Assembly (NCBI RefSeq): GCF_022682495.2
Contig: NC_071399.1
Coordinates: 3,453,342-3,517,341 of the forward strand
Source: Desmodus rotundus
Taxonomy: Eukaryota; Chordata; Mammalia; Chiroptera; Phyllostomidae
Direction of reading: 5' to 3'
DNA: 64,000 nt
The notes below the pieces were generated by a model that searched no databases, had not been told where the DNA came from, and saw nothing but the letters and a program-made list of their open reading frames with translations. The translations under genes were made by a program, and so were the position numbers. Position 1 is the first letter of the stretch; the number at the start of each line of letters is the position of its first letter. This document shows positions 59,501 through 64,000 of this stretch, piece after piece.

Positions 59501-62500
59501 ATATAAAGTAAAACTAAGCAATAAAGCTAACAAAATATATCACAATTAATTTTAATGCACCTTATCCGTACACTAGAGATAATTACTGCCCAAACTAAAA
59601 TAACAAATGTGCCATTTAAAAATGTTATCGAAAGGCATTGCAAACTAAAAAGTATTTGATCTAGGAGCAGTGTGAAAGTTTTACTTATGAAGAAGTAAAG
59701 CAATGACTTAAAAGTTACTTTTTTAAAGTAGGCAGTACAAGAAAGAATAATATCTATCAAAAGTCAAGGAGAAAATAAATAAATTTTGTACAATGGTAGA
59801 ATGGTTCTCTCTGAGTTCTTTATTTTGGTATATATAATTTTAATCTAGGGACTTCTGGCCCAGGTGGAGGCATAGGTAGACACACAGTGCCTCCTTGCAC
59901 AACCAAAAGAAGGACAACAACACATTTAAAAACAAAAAACAACCAGAACTGCCAGAAAATCAAACTGTATGGAAGTCCGACAACCAGGAGCTAAAGAAGA
60001 AAAACTCACCCAGACAGTAGGAGGGGTAGTGATGGCATTTGGGTGGAGAGGACTCATAGCAAGGTGGTGGCTGGTGGAACGGGCAGTCCCACATTCACGT
60101 GCAGATAAACCAGGAAGAACAACTGGGGAGTGAGACAGACTGCCCGACCCAGGGCTCCAGTGTGGGGAAATAAAGCCTCAAACCTCTGATTGAGAACACC
60201 TGTAGGGGTTGTCCAGCACTGGAAGAAACCCCCAGCCTCACAGGAGAGTTTGTTGGAGAGACCCACAGGGTCCTAGAACCTACACAAGCCCACCCACCCA
60301 GGAATCAGCACCAAAAGGGCCCAGTTTGCTTGTGGGGAGTGGGGGAAGTGACTGAAAGCTGGCAGAGAGCAGAGCAAGCCTCATTGTTCCCTCTCGGACC
60401 CTCCCCCACAGACAGCATCACAACACAGTGACGTAGTTAACCCCCCCGGTGAACACCTAAGGCTCCGTCCCTTACTATGTAACAGGTACATGGAGACCAA
60501 AAAATGGCCCAAATGAAAGAACAGATCAAAACTCCAGAAAAAATACAACTAAGTGATGGAGAGAGAGCCAACCTATCAGATGCACAGTTCAAAACACTGG
60601 TCATCAGGATGCTCACAGAATTGGTTGAGTATGGCTGCAAATTAGACGAAAAGATGAAGGCTATGCTAAGTGAAATAAATGTACAGGAAACCAACAGGGA
60701 TGGGAAGGAAACTGGGACTCAAATCAATGGTTTGGACCAGAAGGAAGAAACATTCAACCAGAACAGAATGAAGAAATAATAATTCAAAAAATTGAGGAGA
60801 GACTTAGGAACCTCCAGGACATCTTTAAACATTCCAACATCTGAATAATAGGGGTGCCAGAAGGAGAAGAGCAAGAACAAGAAATTTAAAACTTACTTAA
60901 AAAAATAATGAAGGAGGACTTCCCCAATCTGACCAAGGAAATAGAGTTCCAGGAAGTCCAGGAAGCTCAGAGAGTCCCAAAGAAGTTGGATCCAAGGAGG
61001 AACACACCAAGGCACATCATAATTACATTGTCCAAGATTAAAGATAAGGAGAAAATCTTAAAAGCAAAAGAAAAGGACACAGTTACCTACAAAGGAGTGC
61101 CCATAAGACAGTCAGCTGATTTCTCAAAAGAAACCTTGCAGGCAAGAAGGGGCTGGAAAGAAGTATTACAAGTCATGAAAGGCAAGGACCTACATCCAAG
61201 ATTACTCCAGCAAAGCTTTCATTTAGAATGGAAGGGCAGATAAAGTGCTTCCCAGATAAGGTCAGGTTCAAAGAGTTCATCATAACCAAGCCCTTATTTT
61301 ATGAAATGTTAAAGGGACTTATCTAAGAAGAAAAAGAAGATAGATAATATGACCAATAACATGGTAACAAACGCACAGCTATTAACAACCCAACCTAAAA
61401 CAAAAACAAAAACAAAAATGAACTGAGGAAACAACTAGAACAGGAACAGAATCACAGAAATGGAGATTGCATGGAGGGTTATCAACAGGCAAGTGGGAAG
61501 GGAGAGAGGGGGGAAAGGTACAGAGAATAAGTAGCATAAATGGTAGGTAGAAAATAGACAGGGGGAGGTTAAGAATAGTATAGGAAATGTAGAAGCCAAA
61601 GAACTTATATGTATGACCCATGGACATGAACTAAAGCGGGGAATGTGGGTGGGACGGGGTGTGCAAGGTGGAGGGGAATAAAGGGGGGAAATGGGACAAC
61701 TGTAATAGCATAATCAAGAAAATATATTTAAAAAAATTTTAAACTGTAATGCAAATTTAATTGAAGATCCTTTAATTGGGTATCCACTTATGGAACTTAG
61801 TAAATCTGTGGTGTGGTTTTATCGATGGACTCAATGACCCAAAACCTGTGCTTGAAATTCTTAAGAAATCTGGGTGTTCTTATAATTGTCCATTGTCATG
61901 TCCCTTCAAACTGTTCCTATTTCTGGAAGACTATGAGATGAGAAAAACATTTAATCTTTAACTTTTGAGACATACTTTGATTGAGAGTGTGGTGTAGTTA
62001 ATTTAATCTACATTTTAACTTCTTTTTTCCATTTTTCTCTATATAAATAAATTTCTCATAAAAACATGCTTTAAGTTCCCTTTCTCAGGTATCATCATTA
62101 TGAATAACATAATATTTAAAATTACCTTTTTAAACTTGAACCTATTATTTTCAGGATAATTACTAACTTCATAGCCTTAATTGCAGTAGAACCCTGTTTT
62201 AGAAAGCCTTAATTAAAATGAAGTTTTGATTTCTGTAGTGGTATTTCAGAATATTTTTTCCTCACTTCCCTTCTAGCCATGAATTCAGTGAAATCCACAT
62301 TTTCAAATAATAGCCACCATCAGCCTTGATCAAGCAATGAGGTTCCTTATTAATAGTCTAATTTTTAAAATATAAAGACAGGTATTATGAATTAGAAAGG
62401 AAGAATTTACAATTAATATACCTTACAAAATGAGTAGGGAAAGGATAAAAATAGAAACAGATATTTGTTAAAAATAACTGAAATAAAAATTTCACTACAT

Positions 62501-62950
62501 ATTAATTTGAACATAGAACATAGAATACCACACAGAACAGATTACTCTGGTGTTGCTCTGGAAGATGAGTAATATAGTATTCAAAATACATAGCTTAGTT
62601 ACTATCCCTCCCCACCCTCACCTTCCTTCTCTCTCCTCTCCCTGTCTCTCCTCTCTCTGTCTTGGCTTGGGATTTTTCCCTGCTAAATAATAGAATTTCC
62701 ATATCTTATTTTATTTTAAAATGCGGTGGTGTTTCTACTCTGTGGAATGAATGAGAAAGAATACAAAAACAGTCCTGGAAAGACACGTACTCTACAAGCA
62801 GTCTGAAACCTGGCATTGTAGAAGGTTCAGAGTTAGGCTGTGCAAGCAGATCACTCTGTCTCTGCTCTTCCTCCTTCTATTCCAGTGGGACAAGGCCTTG
62901 TCTGTCGCACCAGGTGTGTCTGTGAAGTACTGGAAGAAGTTAATGCAGAG
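21015..62950 (+). CDS. WDR17: WDR17, WD repeat-containing protein 17 (spliced, 3' part outside window)
   Basis: Eighteen coding exons join in frame: 21015-21080, 28647-28775, 30110-30293, 35687-35917, 36835-37086, 39483-39605, 41855-42039, 44844-45012, 47515-47606, 50342-50424, 51850-51936, 53474-53638, 55623-55825, 56790-56939, 57027-57157, 57456-57581, 58588-58743 and 62886-62950. The total is 2597 bases, about 865 residues. WD40 blades run from about residue 75 to 690 (blade ends such as VIVWN, LRIWS, IKVWD, VRIWD, VKVWD, VRLWS). Helix-rich sequence follows from about 710. The family member in human has about 1,320 residues and is expressed strongly in retina and testis. Its molecular role is not established, and WD propellers generally act as protein-binding scaffolds. 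No stop, frameshift or bad splice site was seen, so the gene looks functional. The assignment rests on recalled human sequence. Confidence 0.93.
21356..21465. mobile_element. Mariner-type MITE, 110 bp
   Basis: The left terminus cagggcgggcaaaagtaggt and the right terminus (ctgtaaacctacgtttgtcc then cagcctt) are inverted copies. TA dinucleotides flank it at 21354-21355 and 21466-21467, as expected for mariner/Tc1 insertion. It has no transposase. The same family is present at 41101-41557. Compared with that copy it lacks about 20 bases next to the left terminus. Confidence 0.85.
22065..22207 (-). repeat. VES-type bat SINE, head missing
   Basis: Read on the + strand it shows gattttatttatttttagag, a purine-rich ggggaagggagg tract, gagagaaacatccatgtg, then cacgcccccagctagggcct and cagcccaggcatgt. 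This is the reverse of the VES SINE body and tail. The tRNA-derived head with the pol III A and B boxes is absent, so the copy is 5' truncated. VES SINEs are a bat lineage marker. Confidence 0.8.
22478..22499. repeat. CA microsatellite (interrupted)
   Basis: A run of CA units interrupted by single T and G changes. Confidence 0.8.
23497..23520. repeat. GT microsatellite
   Basis: About twelve uninterrupted GT units, followed by a short GA run. Confidence 0.9.
24327..24341 (+). repeat. Target-site duplication, left (HAL1-like copy 1)
   Basis: The 15 bases aagatttatgaaagc recur exactly at 25574-25588, flanking the element. Confidence 0.92.
24342..25573 (+). mobile_element. HAL1-like LINE copy 1 (ORF1 mostly deleted)
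   Basis: The 5' end reads agtcaagatggaggcatagg and the 3' end 'gtaatagcataatcaataaaatatattttta', matching copies 2 and 3. A perfect 15-base target-site duplication brackets it. The ORF1 region is reduced: at about 25012 the sequence jumps from 'gaacagatcaaagcccc' to 'gaagtcatgaaaggcaagg', removing about 640 bases (coiled coil and RRM) relative to copy 3. The end of ORF1 ('cttatctaag') runs straight into the 3' UTR with no ORF2. The ORF1 start codon is changed. It is non-coding now. Confidence 0.85.
25574..25588 (+). repeat. Target-site duplication, right (HAL1-like copy 1)
   Basis: Exact copy of 24327-24341, directly after the A-rich tail. Confidence 0.92.
27448..27495. repeat. CA/TA compound microsatellite
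   Basis: Alternating CA runs and TATACATA units. Confidence 0.8.
28040..28258 (+). mobile_element. 5'-truncated L1 3' end nested in older L1
   Basis: The last part reads acttgacttggggtggtgaa, 'tatattgtagaatcgtgcacctgagacctatataatttt', 'ccaatgtcaccccaataaat' and an A-rich tail, the standard 3' end of a laurasiatherian L1. The flanking sequence on both sides belongs to the older L1M. Its first 55 bases form a hairpin (28053-28093). Confidence 0.75.
28647..28775 (+). CDS. WDR17: WDR17 coding exon 2
   Basis: It encodes residues 23-65 (129 bases, phase 0 at both ends) and holds an alternative in-frame start at 28653 (MSQVRQVGLLAAGC...) with A at -3. Acceptor tttcccaag, donor gtaatt. The sequence leads into the first WD propeller strand. 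Confidence 0.93.
28776..30109 (+). other. WDR17: WDR17 intron 3
   Basis: Contains an L2 fragment at about 29380-29900; otherwise AT-rich unique sequence. Acceptor tgtttcttttttag. Confidence 0.85.
29380..29900 (+). mobile_element. L2 LINE fragment
   Basis: Segments in L2 order: 'acctgagggtcaccttcgattcctc', 'ttcacatcctacacccagg', 'cctcaattgcccctgcctccctaaaattaacgtccaaa', 'ctcacctt..gctccagccatacc', 'tgtttgcccac'. No open frame. Confidence 0.65.
30110..30293 (+). CDS. WDR17: WDR17 coding exon 3
   Basis: It encodes residues 66-126 plus one base (184 bases; ends in phase 1). It carries the first clear WD blade: TITAISWCPHNPDLFASASA then GNLVIVWNV. The usual aspartate before the last strand of a WD blade is a glycine here. 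Donor gtacat is weaker than most in this gene. Confidence 0.93.
32640..32745 (-). mobile_element. L2 LINE 3' end, antisense
   Basis: An attcattcattctttcatt run is followed by 'attacatgtcaggccctgaactaggc', the reversed L2/MIR-type ending. Confidence 0.5.
33175..33290 (-). repeat. MIR SINE fragment, antisense
   Basis: It holds 'tatggatgaggaaacaggtttagtgagggaaagctcagatctgaatctaaac', the reversed MIR core. Short and diverged. Confidence 0.45.
33629..33645 (+). repeat. Probable target-site duplication, left (HAL1-like copy 2)
   Basis: aaaatccagttcctgag matches aaaatgcaattcccaag at 35539-35555 in 13 of 17 positions. Confidence 0.5.
33646..35538 (+). mobile_element. HAL1-like LINE copy 2 (ORF1 with frameshift, no ORF2)
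   Basis: It has the 5' UTR, ORF1 and 3' UTR seen in copy 3. ORF1 survives in two frames: 34530-34910 (RRM-type part: NIRIIGVP, RNTPRHIIITLPKIKDKER) and 34940-35134 (C-terminal domain: LHPRLLYPAKLSFI, EMLKGLI). They are separated by a small frame change near 34908. Upstream, a stop (tatatag) lies near 34480. The expected ORF1 start codon has been lost in an expanded A tract at 34277-34298. There is no ORF2. It carries an imperfect 17-base target-site duplication. It is slightly truncated at the 5' end, beginning at gtagacacactg. Confidence 0.85.
34277..34298 (+). repeat. Internal poly-A tract in HAL1-like copy 2
   Basis: About 22 A replace the aaaaaatg that carries the ORF1 start in copy 3 (60498-60506). 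Confidence 0.85.
35539..35555 (+). repeat. Probable target-site duplication, right (HAL1-like copy 2)
   Basis: Imperfect partner of 33629-33645 (13 of 17 positions identical), directly after the A-rich tail. Confidence 0.5.
35687..35917 (+). CDS. WDR17: WDR17 coding exon 4
   Basis: It encodes residues 127-203 with split glycines at both edges (231 bases; phase 1 to phase 1). WD blades: ACLSWCWNAGDAVAFSSRRG then PLFVWV, and SVFRWHTQKKGKIAFGHMDG then SLSIL. The acceptor (tattgaattggttccag) has a poor pyrimidine tract. Donor gtgaga. Confidence 0.92.
35918..36834 (+). other. WDR17: WDR17 intron 5
   Basis: Contains one MIR (36290-36475); the rest is unique. Donor gtgaga, acceptor cacgtgtcattag. 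Confidence 0.85.
36290..36475 (-). repeat. MIR SINE, antisense
   Basis: Order of segments: 'acatttaatcctttaaaaaattctgtgtggtaagtattgttac', 'aaaataaaagctgagtgcacagagattatcttgtccgagaacacaaagctaggg', 'tggggctggaccct'. This is the reversed MIR with its ctgaggcacagagaggtt and caaggtcacacagctag blocks. Confidence 0.7.
36835..37086 (+). CDS. WDR17: WDR17 coding exon 5
   Basis: It encodes residues 204-287 (252 bases; phase 1 to phase 1). An acidic linker (PDEEDPV) leads into WD blades ALEWDPLSADYLLVANVHYG then IRLVD, and VHCLAWVPSAPGVFVTG. Donor gtatgt. Confidence 0.93.
37775..38310 (+). mobile_element. Old L1 3' end, sense
   Basis: Contains the L1 ORF2 end and 3' UTR order: 'gtagccaggatttggaagca', 'gatgagtggataaacaagcc', 'acaacagaatactactctgc', 'cgtggatggacctggag', 'ggttcagcagcac'-like 3' UTR, A tail near 38310. 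No open frame. Confidence 0.75.
38320..38970 (-). mobile_element. Old L1 3' end, antisense
   Basis: Contains the reversed L1 end: 'acaactcaccattttaaagtgtacagttt', 'tagcatagaggtttcaggttcatccatggc', 'ttacgggtgaatgatgtttcattgtgtgga', 'tttatcagttgacagccacgg'. It overlaps in consensus content with the neighbouring sense copy, so the two are probably separate insertions. Confidence 0.7.
39483..39605 (+). CDS. WDR17: WDR17 coding exon 6
   Basis: It encodes residues 288-328 (123 bases; phase 1 to phase 1). It completes a blade with SQVGVLRIWSVS and continues with TTPIDNFKLKKTGFHCLHIL. Acceptor ttcctgactag, donor gtaagt. Lower GC than its neighbours. Confidence 0.92.
41112..41124 (+). repeat. Target-site duplication, left (nested L1)
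   Basis: aaaagtaggttta, repeated exactly at 41438-41450. Confidence 0.85.
41125..41437 (+). mobile_element. 5'-truncated bat L1 3' end inside the MITE
   Basis: Starts with aagccaggcagtgagggaca, runs through 'atggacaaaaccaaggggga', a G-rich stretch and 'acaactgtagctgaacaac', and ends in an A-rich tail. It is the same 3' UTR family as 13535-13700 and 42814-42880. A 13-base duplication of MITE sequence flanks it. Confidence 0.85.
41438..41450 (+). repeat. Target-site duplication, right (nested L1)
   Basis: Exact copy of 41112-41124, partly overlapping the L1 A-rich tail. Confidence 0.8.
41690..41752. repeat. AT-rich palindromic low-complexity tract
   Basis: tatacatatatgtatacata and related near-palindromic units. 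Confidence 0.7.
41855..42039 (+). CDS. WDR17: WDR17 coding exon 7
   Basis: It encodes residues 329-390 (185 bases; phase 1 to phase 0). Strong pyrimidine tract in the acceptor (tctcttctttttcag); donor gtatgt. It contains a Ser/Pro/Thr-rich linker (SSTSEAVPPPALT) between propeller parts, then ALCCFLDGGVGLYNL. The exon is GC-rich against AT-rich introns. Confidence 0.93.
42610..42695 (+). mobile_element. L2 LINE 3' end
   Basis: 'aaaatagtgcctggtgcatagcaagtctttgttaagttttgatgaatgcatg' follows the L2 3' end (agtgcctggcacatagtagg .. aatgaatg). Confidence 0.6.
42798..42813 (+). repeat. Target-site duplication, left (67-bp L1)
   Basis: taattatactaatctt, exact copy at 42881-42896. Confidence 0.92.
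42814..42880 (-). mobile_element. 67-bp 5'-truncated L1 fragment
   Basis: On the + strand: T-rich tail (reversed poly-A), then ttattcaattacagttgtat and ccttttctccccatccctcc, where it stops. It is the 3'-most part of the family at 13535-13700. Confidence 0.88.
42881..42896 (+). repeat. Target-site duplication, right (67-bp L1)
   Basis: Exact copy of 42798-42813. Confidence 0.92.
44844..45012 (+). CDS. WDR17: WDR17 coding exon 8
   Basis: It encodes residues 391-446 (169 bases; phase 0 to phase 1). It begins a canonical WD40 blade: GHIETIFDCKFKP, LLATASFDGTIKVWDVN, then GIIYSLSWAPG. GH start, D before the strand and WD end are all present. Acceptor ctgtgttcccag, donor gtgagg. Confidence 0.95.
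45013..47514 (+). other. WDR17: WDR17 intron 9
   Basis: Mostly unclassified. A LINE-like 3' end lies at 47280-47430. Acceptor aattgtttcctaag. Confidence 0.85.
47280..47430 (+). mobile_element. Old L1-like 3' end
   Basis: 'agaccaagcaaggctgaccatattttgaccattgttgaaggttg' then 'catgcacttgatggtttccacattaaaaaattt' follows a well known old L1 3' UTR ending. Confidence 0.45.
47515..47606 (+). CDS. WDR17: WDR17 coding exon 9
   Basis: It encodes residues 447-477 (92 bases; phase 1 to phase 0). LDCIAGATSQNGAFIWDVKK is a WD blade, with no D before the last strand (N) but an intact WD end. Donor gtaaga. Confidence 0.94.
47885..47990 (+). repeat. MIR SINE fragment
   Basis: 'cttactagttagctgttgacttagggagcatcattttactgcctgaacctctttttaagatggtgaag' follows the MIR sense core (ttactagctgtgtgacc .. 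cctcagtttcctcatctg). It is cut by the mariner on its right. Confidence 0.6.
47992..48530 (+). mobile_element. Mariner transposon, internally deleted
   Basis: Left end ttgggttggccaaaaagttc; right end actttttggccaacccag followed by TA. A transposase remnant is open from 48139 to 48513: CQKWFVKFRAGD, LDDAPRLGRPAEVDSDQ and YYTTQERADILKIS are the N-terminal helix-turn-helix regions of mariner transposase. The GRP linker motif is present. The catalytic DDD half is gone: the frame jumps to the 3' end at about 48448. At 539 bp it is less than half of a full mariner (about 1.3 kb). It cannot move by itself. Confidence 0.88.
50342..50424 (+). CDS. WDR17: WDR17 coding exon 10
   Basis: It encodes residues 478-504 (83 bases; phase 0 to phase 2). 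HGKNGIFCIAWSHKDSKRIA then TCSEDGFC forms the start of a WD blade completed in the next exon. Donor gtaagt. Confidence 0.94.
50425..51849 (+). other. WDR17: WDR17 intron 11
   Basis: No repeat recognised; AT-rich in its right half. Acceptor tgcctaatttcag. Confidence 0.8.
51850..51936 (+). CDS. WDR17: WDR17 coding exon 11
   Basis: It encodes residues 505-533 (87 bases; phase 2 to phase 2). IIRTVDGKVLHKYKHPASVF then GCDWSQNN. Donor gtaagt. Confidence 0.94.
51937..53473 (+). other. WDR17: WDR17 intron 12
   Basis: Holds a LINE-like tail on the minus strand (52965-53060). The rest is unclassified. Acceptor gctggtgctgtttcag. Confidence 0.82.
52965..53060 (-). repeat. LINE-like 3' tail, antisense, class uncertain
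   Basis: A T run, then 'accttattgtatttttttccattaccatttcccacccctcc'. Reversed, it ends in ggtaatggaaaaaaatacaa, like the tail at 15630-15770. Confidence 0.4.
53474..53638 (+). CDS. WDR17: WDR17 coding exon 12
   Basis: It encodes residues 534-588 (165 bases; phase 2 to phase 2). DMIATGCEDKDVRVYYV ends one blade. FSGHTAKVFHVRWSPLREGV then LCSGSDDG starts a classic one (GH start, D before the strand). GC-rich. Donor gtatgt. Confidence 0.95.
53639..55622 (+). other. WDR17: WDR17 intron 13
   Basis: AT-rich, no repeat recognised. Acceptor tcctattctgtttcag. Confidence 0.82.
55623..55825 (+). CDS. WDR17: WDR17 coding exon 13
   Basis: It encodes residues 589-656 (203 bases; phase 2 to phase 1). It holds the two best WD motifs in the protein: SVRIWDYTQDACI and LSGHTGPVRALMWNPEIPY, then LVSGSWDYTVKVWDTRDGT. 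Donor gtaaag. Confidence 0.96.
55826..56789 (+). other. WDR17: WDR17 intron 14
   Basis: No repeat recognised; a short acacatgtacacac run near 56080-56125. Acceptor gtctccctcag. Confidence 0.82.
56790..56939 (+). CDS. WDR17: WDR17 coding exon 14
   Basis: It encodes residues 657-706 (150 bases; phase 1 to phase 1). LACHPGRPFTMASCSRDSTV then RLWSL is the last clear WD blade; the sequence then leaves the propeller. Donor gtatgg. Confidence 0.94.
57027..57157 (+). CDS. WDR17: WDR17 coding exon 15
   Basis: It encodes residues 707-750 (131 bases; phase 1 to phase 0). KVSRDIKQEIEKL and VEKLKRFSECLS are helix-prone and mark the change from propeller to helical region. The intron before it (56940-57026) is only 87 bases long. 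Donor gtaagt. Confidence 0.93.
57456..57581 (+). CDS. WDR17: WDR17 coding exon 16
   Basis: It encodes residues 751-792 (126 bases, divisible by three, phase 0 both sides). PPGGSANLWNLVAVLKDQDD then CKGIMHLKHLVKFRT. Skipping it would keep the frame. Donor gtaagt. Confidence 0.93.
57582..58587 (+). other. WDR17: WDR17 intron 17
   Basis: No repeat recognised. Acceptor ctttatcaccag. Confidence 0.82.
58588..58743 (+). CDS. WDR17: WDR17 coding exon 17
   Basis: It encodes residues 793-844 (156 bases, phase 0 both sides). A glycine turn (KFGGGIGAPTKEER) is followed by AAEIHLRLGQIQRYCELMVE, a helix-turn-helix of the kind seen in TPR/solenoid repeats. Donor gtgagg. Confidence 0.94.
58930..58989 (-). 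mobile_element. MER5-like fragment
   Basis: 'aggctattctcatgcatgttaaagtctgagaaccactac' resembles the MER5 right end (gattctaatgtgcag .. gagaaccactg). Confidence 0.45.
59850..61738 (+). mobile_element. HAL1-like LINE copy 3 (best preserved, no ORF2)
   Basis: 5' UTR from caggtggaggcataggtaga. ORF1 starts at 60504 (MAQMKEQIKTPEK...) and is open to 60779 (coiled-coil part: FKTLVIRMLTELVEYGCKL). After a frame break near 60775 it resumes at 60908-61243 (RRM/C-terminal parts: RNTPRHIIITLSKIKDKEK, FSKETLQARRGWKEVL). A short deletion near 61207 changes the frame again in the C-terminal domain. Sequence equivalent to copy 2's ORF1 end (cttatctaag, 61319-61328) goes straight into the 3' UTR, ending in 'gtaatagcataatcaagaaaatatattt' and an A-rich tail. 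Only short possible target-site copies (aattttaa) are seen. Confidence 0.85.
62600..62665 (+). repeat. Pyrimidine-rich low-complexity tract
   Basis: ctccccaccctcaccttcct with ttctctctcctctccctgtc runs. It lies 220 bases upstream of coding exon 18. Confidence 0.75.
62886..62950 (+). CDS. WDR17: WDR17 coding exon 18 (last in window)
   Basis: It encodes residues 845-865 (65 bases; phase 0 to phase 2): WDKALSVAPGVSVKYWKKLM then QR. Donor gtaagg. The protein continues in exons beyond 64000. Confidence 0.93.
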
Positions 62951-63436
62951 GTAAGGCAGACGGTCTGTGTCTGAGAGATGTGTTCAGATACATTAACATA
63001 GAAACACTGTATAAGTATGATGGCAGCGTCTGAGATTCCCCCTTTCTGTTGTTATAATTAATAACTGAGTGTTCTATCTACGGATCCAGTAAGTGAATCG
63101 GTTACACGTCATCTTGGCGTTCTTGTATTCGACCTGTCATCTGATAAAGACAGTGCAAGGCTGGTGTCCCCTGTCAACGGGGAAGTGAAATGACAGGCCG
63201 AGGGACACTGGAAAACAAGTGGGAAGGCTCTCTGAAGGTCACCAAGCATTTACGGTGTACTCACTCTAAAAGTGAGTTTAGAAGTTCTCTTGGCGGACAG
63301 CAGTGCCTGCCGGTTCCCCTCCGTGGACACGAGGGAGGAACAGAGGACGAAGAGCTTTGATGCTGAGCTGGCTGAACTAGGTGCCCTTGCTCAAGAATGG
63401 AATAAACGAGGTTTTTCCCTAAGATGTATTCCTTTC

Positions 63437-63870
63437 TTAGGGATGCTGGTACGAAGTCCCACAGACTGGGTGGCTTGGAACCATGGAAACTTACTCTCTG
63501 TCAGTTCTGGGGCTAGAAGTCTGATAGGAAGTTGTGGGCAGGGGCTCCTGCTGAAGGCCCTGAACGCCTCCTCCCAGTGGTGGGGGTGACCGGCCATCCT
63601 GGCTTTCATTGGCTTGTGCACACATCACTCCAGCCTCTGTCTTGCCTTCACATGGTATTATCGCTGTGTCCCCATGCCCAAATTTCCCTCTTTTTATAAG
63701 GACACCACTCATATCGGGTGTAGGGTCCACCCTAATCCAGTATAACCCTAACTTAACTAATTACATTGATAAAGACCCTATTTCCAATTAAGGTCACATT
63801 CACGGGTACCCTGGGTTAGAATTTCAACATATCTTTTTGGGGGGATAGATATTTAACCCACGACATGAGA
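63437..63870 (-). mobile_element. MLT1-type MaLR LTR, antisense
   Basis: The order 'cacagactgggtggcttgga', 'cagttctggggctagaagtc', 'tataaggacaccactcat', 'ccaccctaatccagtata', 'agaccctatttccaattaaggtcacattc', 'gggggatagatatttaaccc' is the reverse complement of MLT1 LTRs. It is a solo, noncoding LTR of an old ERVL-MaLR, shared by placental mammals. Confidence 0.7.
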
Positions 63871-63884
63871 TTATTCTCTATTCT

Positions 63885-63965
63885 ATTCATTCATGCAACA
63901 GATATTTATTCCGTGCTTGCTATGTGCTAATCACTGTGCTAGGCCTATAGGGTGCTTTATGATGA
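63885..63965 (-). mobile_element. L2 LINE 3' end, antisense
   Basis: 'attcattcatgcaacagatatttattccgtgcttgctatgtgctaatcactgtgctagg' is the reversed L2 end. Confidence 0.7.
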
Positions 63966-64000
63966 GTGTTTATATCTGGCATTAAAGATGAAAAATTTCT

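Larger units (their letters stand above)
58744..62885 (+). other. WDR17: WDR17 intron 18, about 4.1 kb
   Basis: Holds a MER5 end (about 58930-58989), HAL1-like copy 3 (about 59850-61738) and a pyrimidine-rich tract (62600-62665). Other sequence is AT-rich and unclassified. Acceptor tccttctattccag. Confidence 0.85.
62951..64000 (+). other. WDR17: WDR17 intron 19 (continues past window)
   Basis: Unique sequence to about 63430, then an antisense MLT1-type LTR and an L2 end. Confidence 0.8.

Noticed and set aside
60504..61243. LINE ORF1-like open frames
   Set aside because: Broken by frame changes in every copy; described within the mobile elements, not as host genes.

Overview
The window is mammalian genomic DNA from a bat, most likely a yangochiropteran. 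The repeats say so: a VES-type bat SINE body (22065-22207), mariner DNA transposons and their short MITE derivatives (21356-21465, 41101-41557, 47992-48530), bat-type L1 3' ends (13535-13700, 41125-41437, 42814-42880) and ORF1-only HAL1-like LINEs. Older repeats common to placental mammals (MIR, L2, MER5, MLT1, L1M) fill in between. The species cannot be fixed from the sequence alone.

The only protein-coding gene I can support is WDR17, on the + strand. It fills the window from a CpG-island promoter near 5.9-6.3 kb past the right edge. I recognise one candidate noncoding first exon (ending 6160) and 18 coding exons between 21015 and 62950. All junctions are AG/GT and the reading frame stays open throughout: 2597 coding bases, about 865 residues. 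The human protein is about 1,320 residues, so roughly the last third lies downstream. The encoded part is an N-terminal leader, a long series of WD40 blades (two propellers inferred), then the start of a helical C-terminal region. Two in-frame starts are visible: one in the exon at 20992-21080 and one just inside the exon at 28647-28775. The exon chain was built by reading frame and by recalled similarity to human WDR17, not by alignment.

Layout: 1-5900 is upstream noncoding DNA with old repeats. 5900-6340 is the CpG island and exon 1. 6161-20991 is a 14.8 kb first intron holding an inverted repeat pair, MER5 elements and antisense L1 pieces. 21015-62950 is the coding part. Long introns with LINE/HAL1/mariner insertions alternate with compact exon clusters (44.8-58.7 kb carries 10 exons). 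62951-64000 is intron ending in an antisense MLT1 LTR and an L2 fragment.

The most interesting non-genic signal is three same-strand HAL1-like LINEs (24342-25573, 33646-35538, about 59850-61738). Each runs from a LINE 5' UTR through an L1-type ORF1 directly into a 3' UTR with no ORF2. There are also a nested L1-in-MITE insertion with matching target-site copies, and a deleted mariner whose terminal repeats resemble those of a ruminant mariner. I found no CRISPR array, operon, bacterial or viral coding system.
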